NCBI GenBank assembly: GCA_002753565.1
Contig: PEAM01000002.1
Location: 62,001 to 126,000, forward strand
Direction: 5' to 3'
From: Magnetococcales bacterium
Lineage (GTDB): Bacteria > Pseudomonadota > Magnetococcia > Magnetococcales > JADFYX01
Length of the DNA: 64,000 nucleotides
This document shows, piece by piece, positions 8,209-16,405 of the stretch. Both the position numbers and the translations under genes were made by a program. The first letter of the stretch is position 1; the number at the start of each line of letters is the position of its first letter. The notes under the pieces are model-generated. The model was not told the origin of the DNA. It saw nothing but the letters and a program-made list of their open reading frames with translations, and did no database searches.

Positions 8209-8442
8209 GTGTCCGCCATGCATCCCATTATTGTCAGACTGACCCCAGGTACCCATCGCATCTGTACCTGTGGCGAAAGCATGACAGCCCCCCTTTGCGA
8301 CGAATCGGAAGGCCCTCTCTGCCGCAAGGCACCAACCGTCACAGTGGAGTCTGCCAAAACAGTCCCCATCTGCGCCTGTGGTCGTACGGAAACAGCGCCC
8401 ATTTGTGATGGTAGCCACGGGTATGAAAAACTCAAAAAGTGA
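8209..8442 (+). CDS. CDGSH-type iron-sulfur protein with two motifs
   Basis: A 77-residue protein. The C-terminal motif is complete, with C55, C57, C66 and H70 in CDGSH, the three-Cys one-His ligand set of a 2Fe-2S cluster. The N-terminal motif has C19, C21 and C30, but the CDGSH position reads CDESE, so the histidine ligand is a glutamate (E34); a further cysteine (C38) follows closely. Prokaryotic proteins with two CDGSH motifs are known. GTG 8209 is chosen because AAGAGG lies eight bases upstream; ATG 8218 is the alternative. It is divergent from the Nudix gene, with only 32 bases between starts. Confidence 0.75.
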   Translation: MSAMHPIIVRLTPGTHRICTCGESMTAPLCDESEGPLCRKAPTVTVESAKTVPICACGRTETAPICDGSHGYEKLKK

Positions 8443-8505
8443 TGCCGCCCTTCAACCCAAACAGCCCCTGGACAATCCTATATCAAATGGCTGTTGGAAG
8501 GAAGA

Positions 8506-9507
8506 CTATTGACGAGAAAGGCGGATGGTAGGCACCTCATCCATGGTAATATTGGCCTGAATAATCGGTCTAAGCCGTGCTTTGCTGGAGGTGGGTGGCT
8601 CCAACTTTACCACCTGATTGTGGGAGGAAGTTTTCCCGGAAGCTTTATGATCGCGTGCGTAACCCCCTTGGATGGGAACCAGAGAGGAGGCCAACTGTAC
8701 GATAGGCCGGTTGGTGATGACCGAGAAGGTCTGACCGGTTGACTTGGAACGCATTTTGGTTCGAATGATGGGGGACTTCCTTGAGATGGGCAGACTGACA
8801 ACATCGTCCGTCCCCGGAAAAGCCGTCCTGAGTCGAGGTTTGGCCAATGGGGCCACACGGGATCTATCCCGGCTGCTGGCAAAACGACGTTTAATGGAAA
8901 GATGGGGGGTCCGCTTAAGCTGATACTCTTTTTGATTGCGCTCCCAATTGGCCTTCATGAGAATCCGTCGGGAGTCGGTCAGGACCACGGTCCCATTGGC
9001 TCGACGCAGTCGGTAGATACGCCGGGGTGTCATGTTGGAGCCGGGATTGATCTTGGCATAGTTGCGCATCACGCTGCCCACATATTTGCGGGTCTCGGGA
9101 AACGGAGGCACACCCTTGAACCGGGCCACATTGGCCGGTCCGGCATTATAGGCAGCCAAAGCCAGGGTGATATCGGAAAACCGCTCGAGCATTTTTTTGA
9201 GATAGCGAGCCCCGCCACGGAGGTTCTGCTCAGGATTGAAACGGTTGGTTACACCCAACTCACGCGCCGTAGCGGGCATCAGTTGCATCAGTCCGACCGC
9301 CCCCTTGCTGGAGATGGAGCTGGGATTGAAGGCCGATTCGACAGAGATGATCGCTTTGAGAAGATAAGGGTCAATCCCCTCCTGACGAGCTATCCTCCAG
9401 ATCAGCCGCTCCATCGCCTTGCCAACCTTCGGCTTGGCCTCTGCGGAGGAGGTCTCCATCATACTGCTGCCAAGCAAAAGAGCTAAAACCAAAAAAAATC
9501 GATACAT
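8506..9507 (-). CDS. Lytic transglycosylase, SLT family
   Basis: It cleaves the glycan backbone of peptidoglycan, releasing 1,6-anhydromuropeptides. In this 333-residue protein, residues 1-24 form a signal peptide (FFLVLALLL, cleavage near AEA). The SLT domain spans about 30-150; the catalytic glutamate is E57 in IISVESAFNP, with GAVGLMQLMP and LALAAYNAGP motifs. The C-terminal 170 residues are basic and unassigned. ATG 9507 is chosen because it gives a clean signal peptide and lies four bases after the pgeF stop; the frame itself extends upstream to 9597 inside pgeF. Pairing with PgeF makes a small cell-wall unit. Confidence 0.88.
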   Translation of the reverse strand: MYRFFLVLALLLGSSMMETSSAEAKPKVGKAMERLIWRIARQEGIDPYLLKAIISVESAFNPSSISSKGAVGLMQLMPATARELGVTNRFNPEQNLRGGARYLKKMLERFSDITLALAAYNAGPANVARFKGVPPFPETRKYVGSVMRNYAKINPGSNMTPRRIYRLRRANGTVVLTDSRRILMKANWERNQKEYQLKRTPHLSIKRRFASSRDRSRVAPLAKPRLRTAFPGTDDVVSLPISRKSPIIRTKMRSKSTGQTFSVITNRPIVQLASSLVPIQGGYARDHKASGKTSSHNQVVKLEPPTSSKARLRPIIQANITMDEVPTIRLSRQ

Positions 9508-9511
9508 TCCA

Positions 9512-10315
9512 CTAACACAAATAGATCCCACCCACCTGCCGCCCACACTGGGCCTCCCCACGAATGGTTGTGCGACGATGGCTGAAGAATAGGTCATCGT
9601 TTAGGTAGGTACAGAGTCCTACATCGTATATTTTATCGGGCGAAACATGATTCCAGGTCAACTGTTCATGAAGATAACCAGGCAGATCGAAGTGAACTGT
9701 ACCCTGATCCGAGCTATATGAAAAGAATTTTTGGCATCCAAAGTGATTTTTATTTTTGGCCTTTTCTAGAAAATGCTTTCTAAATTGGTCACCTACCTCA
9801 TAACTGGGCGAACGGATGCAGGGACCGATTATGGCCACTACGTTTTCCGGCCTGCTCCCCAGGGCCACCATCTGTTCCAGACAAGAGGCGACGATCCCCG
9901 CTTCAGCTCCTCGCCACCCTGCATGAGCCGCCCCCACCACCCTCGCCACCGGGTCAGCCAGCAGCAACGGGGCGCAATCGGCTGTCATGATAGCCAGTGC
10001 CACCCTGTTATGGGTAGTGACCAACCCATCAGCGTCGGGCTGTTGTTCGGTGTCAAGCGGTGCATGCAGGGTTGTCACCCCATGAACCTGGTTGACAAAA
10101 ACAAGGCTGTCAACTGAAAGAGAGAGAGCCTGTTGCAGTGCCTGGCGATTGCGATGCACCCGCTTGGGGTCATCCGCCACATGCAGACCCAGATTTAAAC
10201 CGCCATACCCTCCCTGGCTCTCCCCCCCCTGGCGTGTCGTGAAAAAAAACCCGACTCCAGATAGGGCAGGAATTTTATTTAAGGGGACAAATTGTATTTT
10301 CTCTTGATCTTTCAT
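9512..10315 (-). CDS. pgeF: PgeF/YfiH, peptidoglycan editing factor (purine nucleoside phosphorylase fold)
   Basis: This is a 267-residue cytosolic protein of the DUF152 family, which in E. coli prevents misincorporation of serine for alanine in the muropeptide stem and has purine nucleoside phosphorylase/laccase-like activity in other members. Zinc-site residues are visible: H78 in NQVHG, C114 in TADCAP and H131 in AHAGWRG. The first in-frame ATG gives the usual length. It is followed after four bases by the lytic transglycosylase gene. Confidence 0.9.
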   Translation of the reverse strand: MKDQEKIQFVPLNKIPALSGVGFFFTTRQGGESQGGYGGLNLGLHVADDPKRVHRNRQALQQALSLSVDSLVFVNQVHGVTTLHAPLDTEQQPDADGLVTTHNRVALAIMTADCAPLLLADPVARVVGAAHAGWRGAEAGIVASCLEQMVALGSRPENVVAIIGPCIRSPSYEVGDQFRKHFLEKAKNKNHFGCQKFFSYSSDQGTVHFDLPGYLHEQLTWNHVSPDKIYDVGLCTYLNDDLFFSHRRTTIRGEAQCGRQVGGIYLC

Positions 10316-10331
10316 TGGCGTTCCACGATAA

Positions 10332-10360
10332 TTAGCCGTTTTTAGATAACCCTACATAAT
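10332..10360 (+). promoter_or_regulatory. Candidate sigma-70 promoter for rpsF cluster
   Basis: TTAGCC (10332-10337) and CATAAT (10355-10360) are separated by 17 bases upstream of the structured rpsF leader. The -10 box is good and the -35 weak. Confidence 0.35.
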
Positions 10361-10389
10361 CCTTTGCTCCTCTAGACCCTTGAGTCGAG

Positions 10390-10450
10390 AGGGGCTGCTG
10401 ACGGATTTTGCCTCTCCTTGACAAGGAGGCTTGAGTATCTGCCGTCAGTA
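10390..10450 (+). promoter_or_regulatory. Probable rpsF leader (ribosomal protein S6:S18 autoregulatory RNA)
   Basis: CTGACGG at 10398-10404 pairs with CCGTCAG at 10442-10448, enclosing an inner stem formed by GCCT.CCTT and AAGGAGGC. A structured mRNA with a CCG-containing outer helix upstream of rpsF is the hallmark of the bacterial S6:S18 leader, through which the two proteins repress their own operon. Position and shape fit; a covariance-model match is needed. Confidence 0.5.
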
Positions 10451-10475
10451 ACACCTGAACCCATAAGGGAGCGCC

Positions 10476-10922
10476 ATGGCCTATTACGAGTCCATTATTG
10501 TCATCCGTCCAGATCTTACCACCGAACAGATTGAAACTGTAACCAATCGTGTGTCAGGGATCATCAGCAACAACGGCGGAAAAATCCTGCAAACCGAACT
10601 TTGGGGCCGTCGTCAGTTGGCCTACATGGTAAAGAAAACCAGCAAAGGTTACTACGTCTTCAATATTATCGAAGGGGGCGGACCTCTGATTGCCACCTTG
10701 GAGGGGCTTTTGATGATTGATGAGGATATTCTTAAGTTTATGAATATCCGCGTTGCCAAGCCGAGCCTGGACCCCACACCGTTGGCACCCTCTGCTGAAC
10801 TACCGCCAGCAACAGAAACATCCCCTGCATCCTCCTCAGGATTGACCCCTGAAGAGGAGGAGGCTGCGGCAGAAATCAAGGCCGAAAAGGATGATGACGA
10901 GGATGATGACGAGGAAGACTAA
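10476..10922 (+). CDS. rpsF: 30S ribosomal protein S6
   Basis: It binds S18 and the central domain of 16S rRNA. It has 148 residues. The N-terminal 95 residues are canonical (YYESIIVIRPDLT, GKILQTELWGRRQLAY, DEDILKFMNIRV). The remaining 50 are a serine/proline linker and a very acidic tail (EEEEAAAEIKAEKDDDEDDD). E. coli S6 also receives a glutamate tail, there added after translation by RimK; here a long acidic tail is genetically encoded. It heads the cluster rpsF-priB-rpsR-DUF2232-rplI; its TAA directly abuts the priB ATG. Confidence 0.97.
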   Translation: MAYYESIIVIRPDLTTEQIETVTNRVSGIISNNGGKILQTELWGRRQLAYMVKKTSKGYYVFNIIEGGGPLIATLEGLLMIDEDILKFMNIRVAKPSLDPTPLAPSAELPPATETSPASSSGLTPEEEEAAAEIKAEKDDDEDDDEED

Positions 10923-11288
10923 ATGGCTCAACTGGAACAATCGAGTGTGGGATCGGTCAATGAGACCGCCCTGGATGGTGTGCTGTTAGAATCACCTGAA
11001 TTTCGATTGACTCCAGCCGGAAGGGCGGTTGCCTCTCTCATGATAGAACACATCAGCGAGGGCAACCAGTCGGCACCGATCAAACGATTGGAGTTACGCA
11101 TGCCGATAGTGGCCCTTGGGGCATTAGCCGATCAGTGTCGTGATGTTAGGCCGGGCCAGCTTATTCGGGTGACAGGAAGACTGAATCAAAAACGGTGGAT
11201 TCGAGATGGAAAGGTCCGCTGGGGTAAGTTGGAACTACTTGCCCAGACCATTCAGCCCCTTGTACCCTCTGGACAGCCCAGTGAATAA
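10923..11288 (+). CDS. priB: PriB, primosomal replication protein N
   Basis: A single-strand-binding OB-fold protein that links PriA and DnaT in replication restart. It has 121 residues. The SSB-like core is visible (GVLLESPEFRLTPAGRAVAS, MPIVALGALADQC, LIRVTGRLNQKRW), and it occupies the classical position between rpsF and rpsR. The N-terminal 15 residues are an extension relative to E. coli PriB. PriB is best known from beta- and gammaproteobacteria; its presence here is a phylogenetic hint, although a divergent SSB paralogue would look similar. Confidence 0.85.
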   Translation: MAQLEQSSVGSVNETALDGVLLESPEFRLTPAGRAVASLMIEHISEGNQSAPIKRLELRMPIVALGALADQCRDVRPGQLIRVTGRLNQKRWIRDGKVRWGKLELLAQTIQPLVPSGQPSE

Positions 11289-11337
11289 CCCACGATGATA
11301 ATCCAATATCATAGTGTAATTGTTAGGAAATAGAACG

Positions 11338-11631
11338 ATGTCAGAAAATTATGAAGGTTCCGATCAAGGTGGCTCCGTTAGACCCAGAGCGGCTCGTCCG
11401 GCTGGGTTTAAGCGGCCTTTTTTCCGTCGTCGCAAAGTGTGTCTGTTCTGTGCGGATAAGAGTGCTAAAATCGACTATAAAGATCCCAAAACCCTGGGCC
11501 GTTTTATCACGGAGCGAGGAAAAATGATCCCCAGCCGGATTACCGGTGTTTGTGCCCCCCATCAACGGCATTTGAGCAAAGCCATTAAACAGGCTCGTGT
11601 TATTGCTCTTCTGCCTTATCTGGTTAAATAG
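11338..11631 (+). CDS. rpsR: 30S ribosomal protein S18
   Basis: A 97-residue protein that partners S6 on the 30S platform. The core ([57 protein letters not shown]) is canonical, and the N-terminus carries about 20 extra residues. ATG 11338 is chosen over the upstream frame start at 11320 because AGGA lies about nine bases before it. Confidence 0.97.
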   Translation: MSENYEGSDQGGSVRPRAARPAGFKRPFFRRRKVCLFCADKSAKIDYKDPKTLGRFITERGKMIPSRITGVCAPHQRHLSKAIKQARVIALLPYLVK

Positions 11632-11710
11632 ACCAGAAACGTATTGGGTGTTTGGGTGAAAAACCAAAGCCAAAATAGCCGCGGGACCCACAGAGGAGGT
11701 TTTCAGATCC

Positions 11711-12646
11711 ATGCTCCTTAAAAAGCTGACTGGAAACCCACTTCTGGCTGGAACCTTGTCCGCTCTTTTGCTCATTGTTCCGTTGGCACAGATCTATCTG
11801 CTTTTTCCACTGCAGTTGATTGCGCCACTGCCTGTTTTCCTGGTTGCTCTGCGCTTGGGGATCAAAGCCGGTGCGTTGGCGGCGGTTGTGCCTCTGCTGT
11901 TTTGTCTGGGTATTCTGGGGCAGCTCTCTACTCCCCTGATCATCACCTATCTGGTCATGATCTGGTTTCCTCTTCTGGCGGCTTGGTTGGTTCAGGGGGG
12001 GTGGCGACCGGTACAGATTTTGGGTGGAGGCTACCTTCTGGCTCTGGCGCTTCTGGTCCTCTTCTTGCTTGGCTCGATGTTGACGGGTAATGCCATGTTG
12101 GAGGCCGTACACAGCCAGATGATGGTAAGCAAACAGGCCATCATGACCACCTTGGCGGGTGCGGAAGGGGCGGATGCTCAGTTGTTGGTAGAGATGGGCA
12201 ATAGTCTGGATGAAGCCTTTCGGCTTTTTGCCCTGCTTTTTCCGGCTCTGTTTCTGTCTAGTTGGTACACCATTCAGGTAGCTAATCTGCTGTTGGCTCG
12301 GTATCTGATCATACGCTGGCAGATGCCGCTCATGCCGGAACAGGACCTCTCTTCTTTACGGGTGCCGTTCTTTCTGGTCTGGCCGCTGATTGGCTGTGCC
12401 ATGTTGGCTTTGATGGCCAGCGGCTCCTTGCAGCAGTTGGGATTGAATCTGGTTCTCTTTTTAGCGATCCCCTACTTTTTTCAGGGGTATTCTGTTGTCT
12501 ATAGAGGGTTCCAACATTTTAAAGTGTCTGTTTTTATTCGGGTTATATTCTACATGATCCTCATGACCTGGTCAGCGGCTATTTTGGCCGTAACCCTCAT
12601 GGGACTTCTAGATACCTGGATGGATTTTCGAAAACGTTTAACCTAG
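11711..12646 (+). CDS. DUF2232 polytopic membrane protein
   Basis: A 311-residue protein with about eight hydrophobic segments, related to the YybS/DUF2232 family often encoded between rpsR and rplI. The family resembles S components of ECF transporters, but no substrate is established. Here it keeps the standard position in the ribosomal cluster. AGGAGG lies 11 bases upstream of the ATG. Confidence 0.8.
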   Translation: MLLKKLTGNPLLAGTLSALLLIVPLAQIYLLFPLQLIAPLPVFLVALRLGIKAGALAAVVPLLFCLGILGQLSTPLIITYLVMIWFPLLAAWLVQGGWRPVQILGGGYLLALALLVLFLLGSMLTGNAMLEAVHSQMMVSKQAIMTTLAGAEGADAQLLVEMGNSLDEAFRLFALLFPALFLSSWYTIQVANLLLARYLIIRWQMPLMPEQDLSSLRVPFFLVWPLIGCAMLALMASGSLQQLGLNLVLFLAIPYFFQGYSVVYRGFQHFKVSVFIRVIFYMILMTWSAAILAVTLMGLLDTWMDFRKRLT

Positions 12647-12716
12647 GATCCAACGTGTTGGGTTCAGGTCTAATCAGCAGGGGAGAGTGATCTCTCCTAG
12701 ATAAAAAGGTGATACC

Positions 12717-13169
12717 ATGGAAGTAATCCTTCTGGAGAAAATTGGTAAAATGGGTGACTTGGGCGATATGGTCCGGGTTCGTGGTGGCTATGGTCGCAAC
12801 TTTTTGGTTCCTCAGGGCAAAGCTCTACCGGCTACCAAAGAGAACCGGGCCATTTTTGATGCTCGCCGGGCTGAATATGAAAAACGCCAGAGTGAAATTT
12901 TAAAAACAGCCAAGGATCTGGCCGAAAAAATTGCTGAGATCCAAGTGGTGCTGGACCGTCCGGCTGGTGCTACTGAAAAGTTATTCGGCTCGGTAACCAA
13001 TGCCGATATCGCTGCCTTCTTTAAAGAGAAAGGGGTGGATGTGATTCGGAGTATCATTGATATTCCTCAACCCATTCGTACCTTGGGTGAGCATCCGGTT
13101 CGCATTCGTCTGCATCCGGATGTTATTCCAGAGATCACAGTCTTGGTTGAGCGTACCGTTAGCCGTTAG
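12717..13169 (+). CDS. rplI: 50S ribosomal protein L9
   Basis: A 150-residue protein with the L9 signature MEVILLEKIGKMGDLGDMVRVRGGYGRNFL at the N-terminus (residues 1-30), a long connecting helix and a C-terminal RNA-binding domain (GSVTNADIAAF, IRTLGEHPVRIRLHPDV). AAAGGTG precedes the start. It ends the rpsF cluster and is followed by an intrinsic-type terminator. Confidence 0.97.
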   Translation: MEVILLEKIGKMGDLGDMVRVRGGYGRNFLVPQGKALPATKENRAIFDARRAEYEKRQSEILKTAKDLAEKIAEIQVVLDRPAGATEKLFGSVTNADIAAFFKEKGVDVIRSIIDIPQPIRTLGEHPVRIRLHPDVIPEITVLVERTVSR

Positions 13170-13195
13170 TTGGTTGGTTGGCTGCAACCCTCAGG

Positions 13196-13246
13196 TTCCC
13201 TTAAAATGGTCTGTCTTTTTAAGGGAAGACATCCTCATTTTTTTTA
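13196..13246 (+). terminator. rplI terminator
   Basis: A perfect 11-bp stem (13196-13206 with 13217-13227) with a 10-base loop, followed 10-20 bases later by a run of eight Ts. A second smaller hairpin (13253-13259 with 13269-13275), also followed by T8, lies just before fmdB. Confidence 0.65.
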
Positions 13247-13306
13247 CCCAAAACCTCTTTACCATTTGAAGAGGTAGGATGGGCTGTTTTTTTTCAGGAG
13301 ATAACC

Positions 13307-13540
13307 GTGCCACTATATGATTATAAGTGCGATGGCTGTCAGCACTGTTTTGAAGTAAGTCATGCCATGGCGGCTCCTGCCATCAAGGTGTGTCCGGAGT
13401 GTGGTAAAAAACGGGTGCGTAAAGTGCTTTCTACCGGGGGTGTCCTCAACTCTTCCAAAGGGGGCCAGGATGCCAGCCCCCCTTCAGGACCGTGTGCGAG
13501 CATGGGCGGAGGTTGTGCGGGTGGTATGTGTCCCATGTAG
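13307..13540 (+). CDS. FmdB-family zinc ribbon protein
   Basis: A 77-residue protein opening MPLYDYKCDGC, the family signature, with a zinc ribbon formed by CDGC and CPEC. The C-terminus is rich in glycine, cysteine and methionine (MGGGCAGGMCPM), which might bind metal. FmdB was named for a regulatory role near formamidase, but most members have no known function. The start is a GTG with CAGGAG seven bases upstream. Confidence 0.85.
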   Translation: MPLYDYKCDGCQHCFEVSHAMAAPAIKVCPECGKKRVRKVLSTGGVLNSSKGGQDASPPSGPCASMGGGCAGGMCPM

Positions 13541-13608
13541 GTAAGTTGATTGCTGTTTTTCCTTGGGCTGATTTTTTTGATTGTAACAGTCTGAGGTTGT
13601 TGGATTTT

Positions 13609-13647
13609 AAAAGGGTTGGGCCCGACAAAGGGACCCGACCCTTTTTT
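13609..13647 (+). terminator. Intrinsic terminator after fmdB
   Basis: A 12-bp stem with one G-T pair (13609-13620 with 13634-13645) ends in a run of six Ts. It is a strong plus-strand terminator. Confidence 0.8.
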
Positions 13648-13795
13648 GATGGTCAACCCACAACCCGGATTGTCTGGATGGTGCAAGAATCATCCTGGAC
13701 CTCTTGTGGCAAAACGTTAAAATATAGAATTGTTATCCTGTAAAACGGTACAGGCCCGGGGACAGGATCAAGCCTTTTAATGGAGCTAAAGCGTC

Positions 13796-14653
13796 ATGGC
13801 CCGTATTATTGATGGAAAAAAAATTGCCTTGGGTATTCGTCAGGGGTTGAAAACAGAGGTGGAGCAACTGACTCAGGAGCGAGGAGTGGTACCGGGGCTG
13901 GCTGTGGTGCTGGTTGGAGCCAATCCGGCCTCTCAGGTTTATGTCCGGATGAAGAAAAAGGCGTGTGAAGAGGTTGGTATCGCCTCTTTTTCCCATGAAC
14001 TACCGGTGGATACAACCGAGTTGACCTTACTGGCTCTGGTTGAGCAGTTAAACCAGGATTCCAAGGTGCATGGAATATTGGTTCAACTGCCACTACCCAA
14101 GCAAATTAGTGAACAGAAGGTGATAGAGGCCATCTCTCCTGCCAAGGATGTTGATGGTTTTCACCCTTATAGTTCTGGGCAGTTGATGACGGGGGGGCCG
14201 GGTTTTTGGCCTTGTACTCCGTGGGGTGTGATGGAGCTTTTGCGTGTGGAGGGGGTAGACCCGTCTGGCAAAACGGCGGTGGTTATCGGCCGATCCAATA
14301 TTGTCGGCAAACCGGTTGCCCTGATGTTATTGGCGGCTCATGCTACGGTAACCATCTGCCATTCAAGAACCCCTGATCTACCCAAGGTGGTGAGAGGGGC
14401 GGATATTGTGATTGCGGCGGTAGGTCGTCCTCGGATGGTGAAGGGGGATTGGATTAAGGAGGGGGCCATTGTTATCGATGTTGGGACCAACCGTCTTGAC
14501 GATGGTTCATTGTGTGGTGATGTCGATTTTGATGCCGCCAGCAAGCATGCTGCCGCCATTTCACCCTCTCCGGGGGGGGTAGGTCCCATGACTATCGCCA
14601 TGTTGGTTAAAAATACGGTAGAGAGTGCCAAGGCCAGCAGCGCAATTTCCTGA
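13796..14653 (+). CDS. folD: FolD, methylenetetrahydrofolate dehydrogenase/cyclohydrolase
   Basis: It interconverts 5,10-methylene-, methenyl- and 10-formyl-THF with NADP+, supplying one-carbon units. It has 285 residues. Visible motifs are the catalytic YVRMKKKAC region, [19 protein letters not shown], the nucleotide-binding [11 protein letters not shown] and the signature [14 protein letters not shown]. The stop overlaps the first bases of a repeat copy. Confidence 0.97.
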   Translation: MARIIDGKKIALGIRQGLKTEVEQLTQERGVVPGLAVVLVGANPASQVYVRMKKKACEEVGIASFSHELPVDTTELTLLALVEQLNQDSKVHGILVQLPLPKQISEQKVIEAISPAKDVDGFHPYSSGQLMTGGPGFWPCTPWGVMELLRVEGVDPSGKTAVVIGRSNIVGKPVALMLLAAHATVTICHSRTPDLPKVVRGADIVIAAVGRPRMVKGDWIKEGAIVIDVGTNRLDDGSLCGDVDFDAASKHAAAISPSPGGVGPMTIAMLVKNTVESAKASSAIS

Positions 14654-14752
14654 TAGAGATTTCAAACCCAATGGGTACCAAACGAGTGCGGATGGGTATG
14701 GGAAGGTATGGATGCTTTCCCAGCGGGTATGGGCAGCGCCCAAGGTGTTACC
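14652..14752 (+). repeat. Intergenic repeat family, copy 4 (5' module plus hairpin)
   Basis: It starts at the folD stop codon. It includes ATAGAGATTTCAAACCC, GCGGATGGGTATGGGAAGG, the inverted CTTTCCCAGCGGG and GGGCAGCGCCCAAGG; the 3' module is absent. Confidence 0.85.
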
Positions 14753-14760
14753 CAAGCCCC

Positions 14761-15597
14761 TCAACGAGATAGATTGATCTGCTGGCGAACCTCTTCCGGG
14801 GTAACCCCTTGCTGGCGTAGGGAGCGGATGCTGAGAGAACGATTGCTTTTGGCCAATTTTTGTCCCGACGTATCCAACAACAGCCGATGATGGTGGTATT
14901 GGGGGGTGTTTAGCCCCAATAGAGCCTGCAGCAGACGGTGGATGTGGGTCGCTTGGAAAAGATCTTGACCTCGAACAACCTGGTTGATTTCCTGCAGATG
15001 GTCATCCACCGTCACCGATAGATGGTAACTGGTCGGTGTCTCTTTTCGGGCTAACACCACATCACCAAAGCGTTCCGGGGTGGCAACAACCTCCCCTTGC
15101 AACCGGTCAAACCAGCTTAAACGGCCCACACGAGCCACCGCTTGTTCCATATCCAGACGCAGGGCAAACGGTTTTTGTTGGTGTAGAAACGCCTCCTTTT
15201 GTCGCGGGGTAAGCTGGCGACAGCTACCGGGATAGAGGGGGCCATCCGGCCCTCGCTGAACCTGGCCCAATCGTGCCCGCTCTGCAGCCATTTCGGATCG
15301 TGTGCAAAAACAGGGGTAGAGAACCCCCTTGTCTGTTAATATGTCGAGAGCGTGGGCATAGTCAGTCATCTGCTCCGACTGACGGCGCACCGGTTTGGGC
15401 CAGCGGAGTCCCAACCAGTGCAGATCCTCAAAAATAGCCTGCACAAAGGACTCCCGACACCGTCCACCATCAATATCCTCCAGCCGAAGAAGGAACCGAC
15501 CACCCTCCTGAGTAGTCGCATAGGCGGTGAGGGCAGAATAGGCGTGACCAAGATGGAGAAAGCCGGTGGGGCTGGGAGCAAAGCGGCTGATTACCAT
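14761..15597 (-). CDS. gluQ: GluQ, glutamyl-Q tRNA(Asp) synthetase
   Basis: It activates glutamate and attaches it to queuosine 34 of tRNA(Asp); it is a truncated GluRS lacking the anticodon-binding domain. It has 278 residues. The class I motif is APSPTGFLHLGHAYSAL; a zinc site is likely formed by CFC and the later SC (about 113-140); the KMSKS equivalent is KLAKS. The ATG at 15597 shares one base with the TGA of the upstream methyltransferase-like gene, implying coupling. Confidence 0.92.
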   Translation of the reverse strand: MVISRFAPSPTGFLHLGHAYSALTAYATTQEGGRFLLRLEDIDGGRCRESFVQAIFEDLHWLGLRWPKPVRRQSEQMTDYAHALDILTDKGVLYPCFCTRSEMAAERARLGQVQRGPDGPLYPGSCRQLTPRQKEAFLHQQKPFALRLDMEQAVARVGRLSWFDRLQGEVVATPERFGDVVLARKETPTSYHLSVTVDDHLQEINQVVRGQDLFQATHIHRLLQALLGLNTPQYHHHRLLLDTSGQKLAKSNRSLSIRSLRQQGVTPEEVRQQINLSR

Positions 15598-16259
15598 CAC
15601 TTGGTATCAGACGACCCTTGCTCGGAGGAAGCCGTGGGTTGCCATCGTCGATTCCATCGAGGTATCAGAGCCGGAACAGCCTGCTGATAGCGGCGGTATG
15701 ACGCTCCGTAGAGAGCCAACAATCTTTTCTCTTCCCAGTTTAAACCGATCAGAAGGTAGAGGGTGGCAAACAGGTTGGTGATCACCATGGCTTCGGTCAT
15801 GGGCCGAAACCAGATAATCAGCAAGGTGCCACTATAGAGGGGATGACGAACAAACTGATGGGGTAGAGAGAAAACCATGGGCTCTTCTCCAATTCTATGT
15901 TTGGATAAACCGGCCCAAATCTGCTTTAACCCGAGGAAGCGCCAGATGTCATAAGCGGTAAAACTCCAGATCAAGACCATGAGACCAACCCCCTGGATAG
16001 AGAGAAAGGACCACTTCATCATACCAATCGGTTGAAAAAATGGCACAAATGCTAGATTATGTCGAGCAAAGGAGAAGACTTCCATGATGGCGAAAACAGA
16101 GACACCGTTAAAAATAAGCCGCTCAAACGACGCAAAAGGGCCAAGAATTCGCCGCCATGCCCCTTTAAATGCTTCCGATGCCATGACAGAGTGGAGAAGG
16201 CCGAAAAGGAGCCAAAACAGGCCATAGACAGTAATATCGACACTATCTGATTGCATCAT
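15597..16259 (-). CDS. Isoprenylcysteine/phospholipid methyltransferase-like membrane protein
   Basis: A 220-residue protein with about five membrane helices. The C-terminal SAM-binding pattern typical of ICMT/PEMT and MddA-type proteins is present: RHPLYSGTLLIIW, then LNWEEKRLLALYGASYRRY. Substrates in the family range from lipids and prenylated groups to methanethiol; none can be assigned here. ATG 16259 is chosen because the frame upstream (to 16367) is polar and overlaps the fumarase promoter region. Confidence 0.7.
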   Translation of the reverse strand: MMQSDSVDITVYGLFWLLFGLLHSVMASEAFKGAWRRILGPFASFERLIFNGVSVFAIMEVFSFARHNLAFVPFFQPIGMMKWSFLSIQGVGLMVLIWSFTAYDIWRFLGLKQIWAGLSKHRIGEEPMVFSLPHQFVRHPLYSGTLLIIWFRPMTEAMVITNLFATLYLLIGLNWEEKRLLALYGASYRRYQQAVPALIPRWNRRWQPTASSEQGSSDTK

Positions 16260-16405
16260 CTCAAGAGGTCCAATAGGATCTTTGCCATTGACTGGAACGT
16301 CCAGATGTGACAGTTGAGGTCTTAACCCACAATGCAAGGAGCAAATCCTATCCTTCTCCTGCAACAACTCAATTTCATGATAACCATTTAAGGGAGTGTG
16401 ACGCT

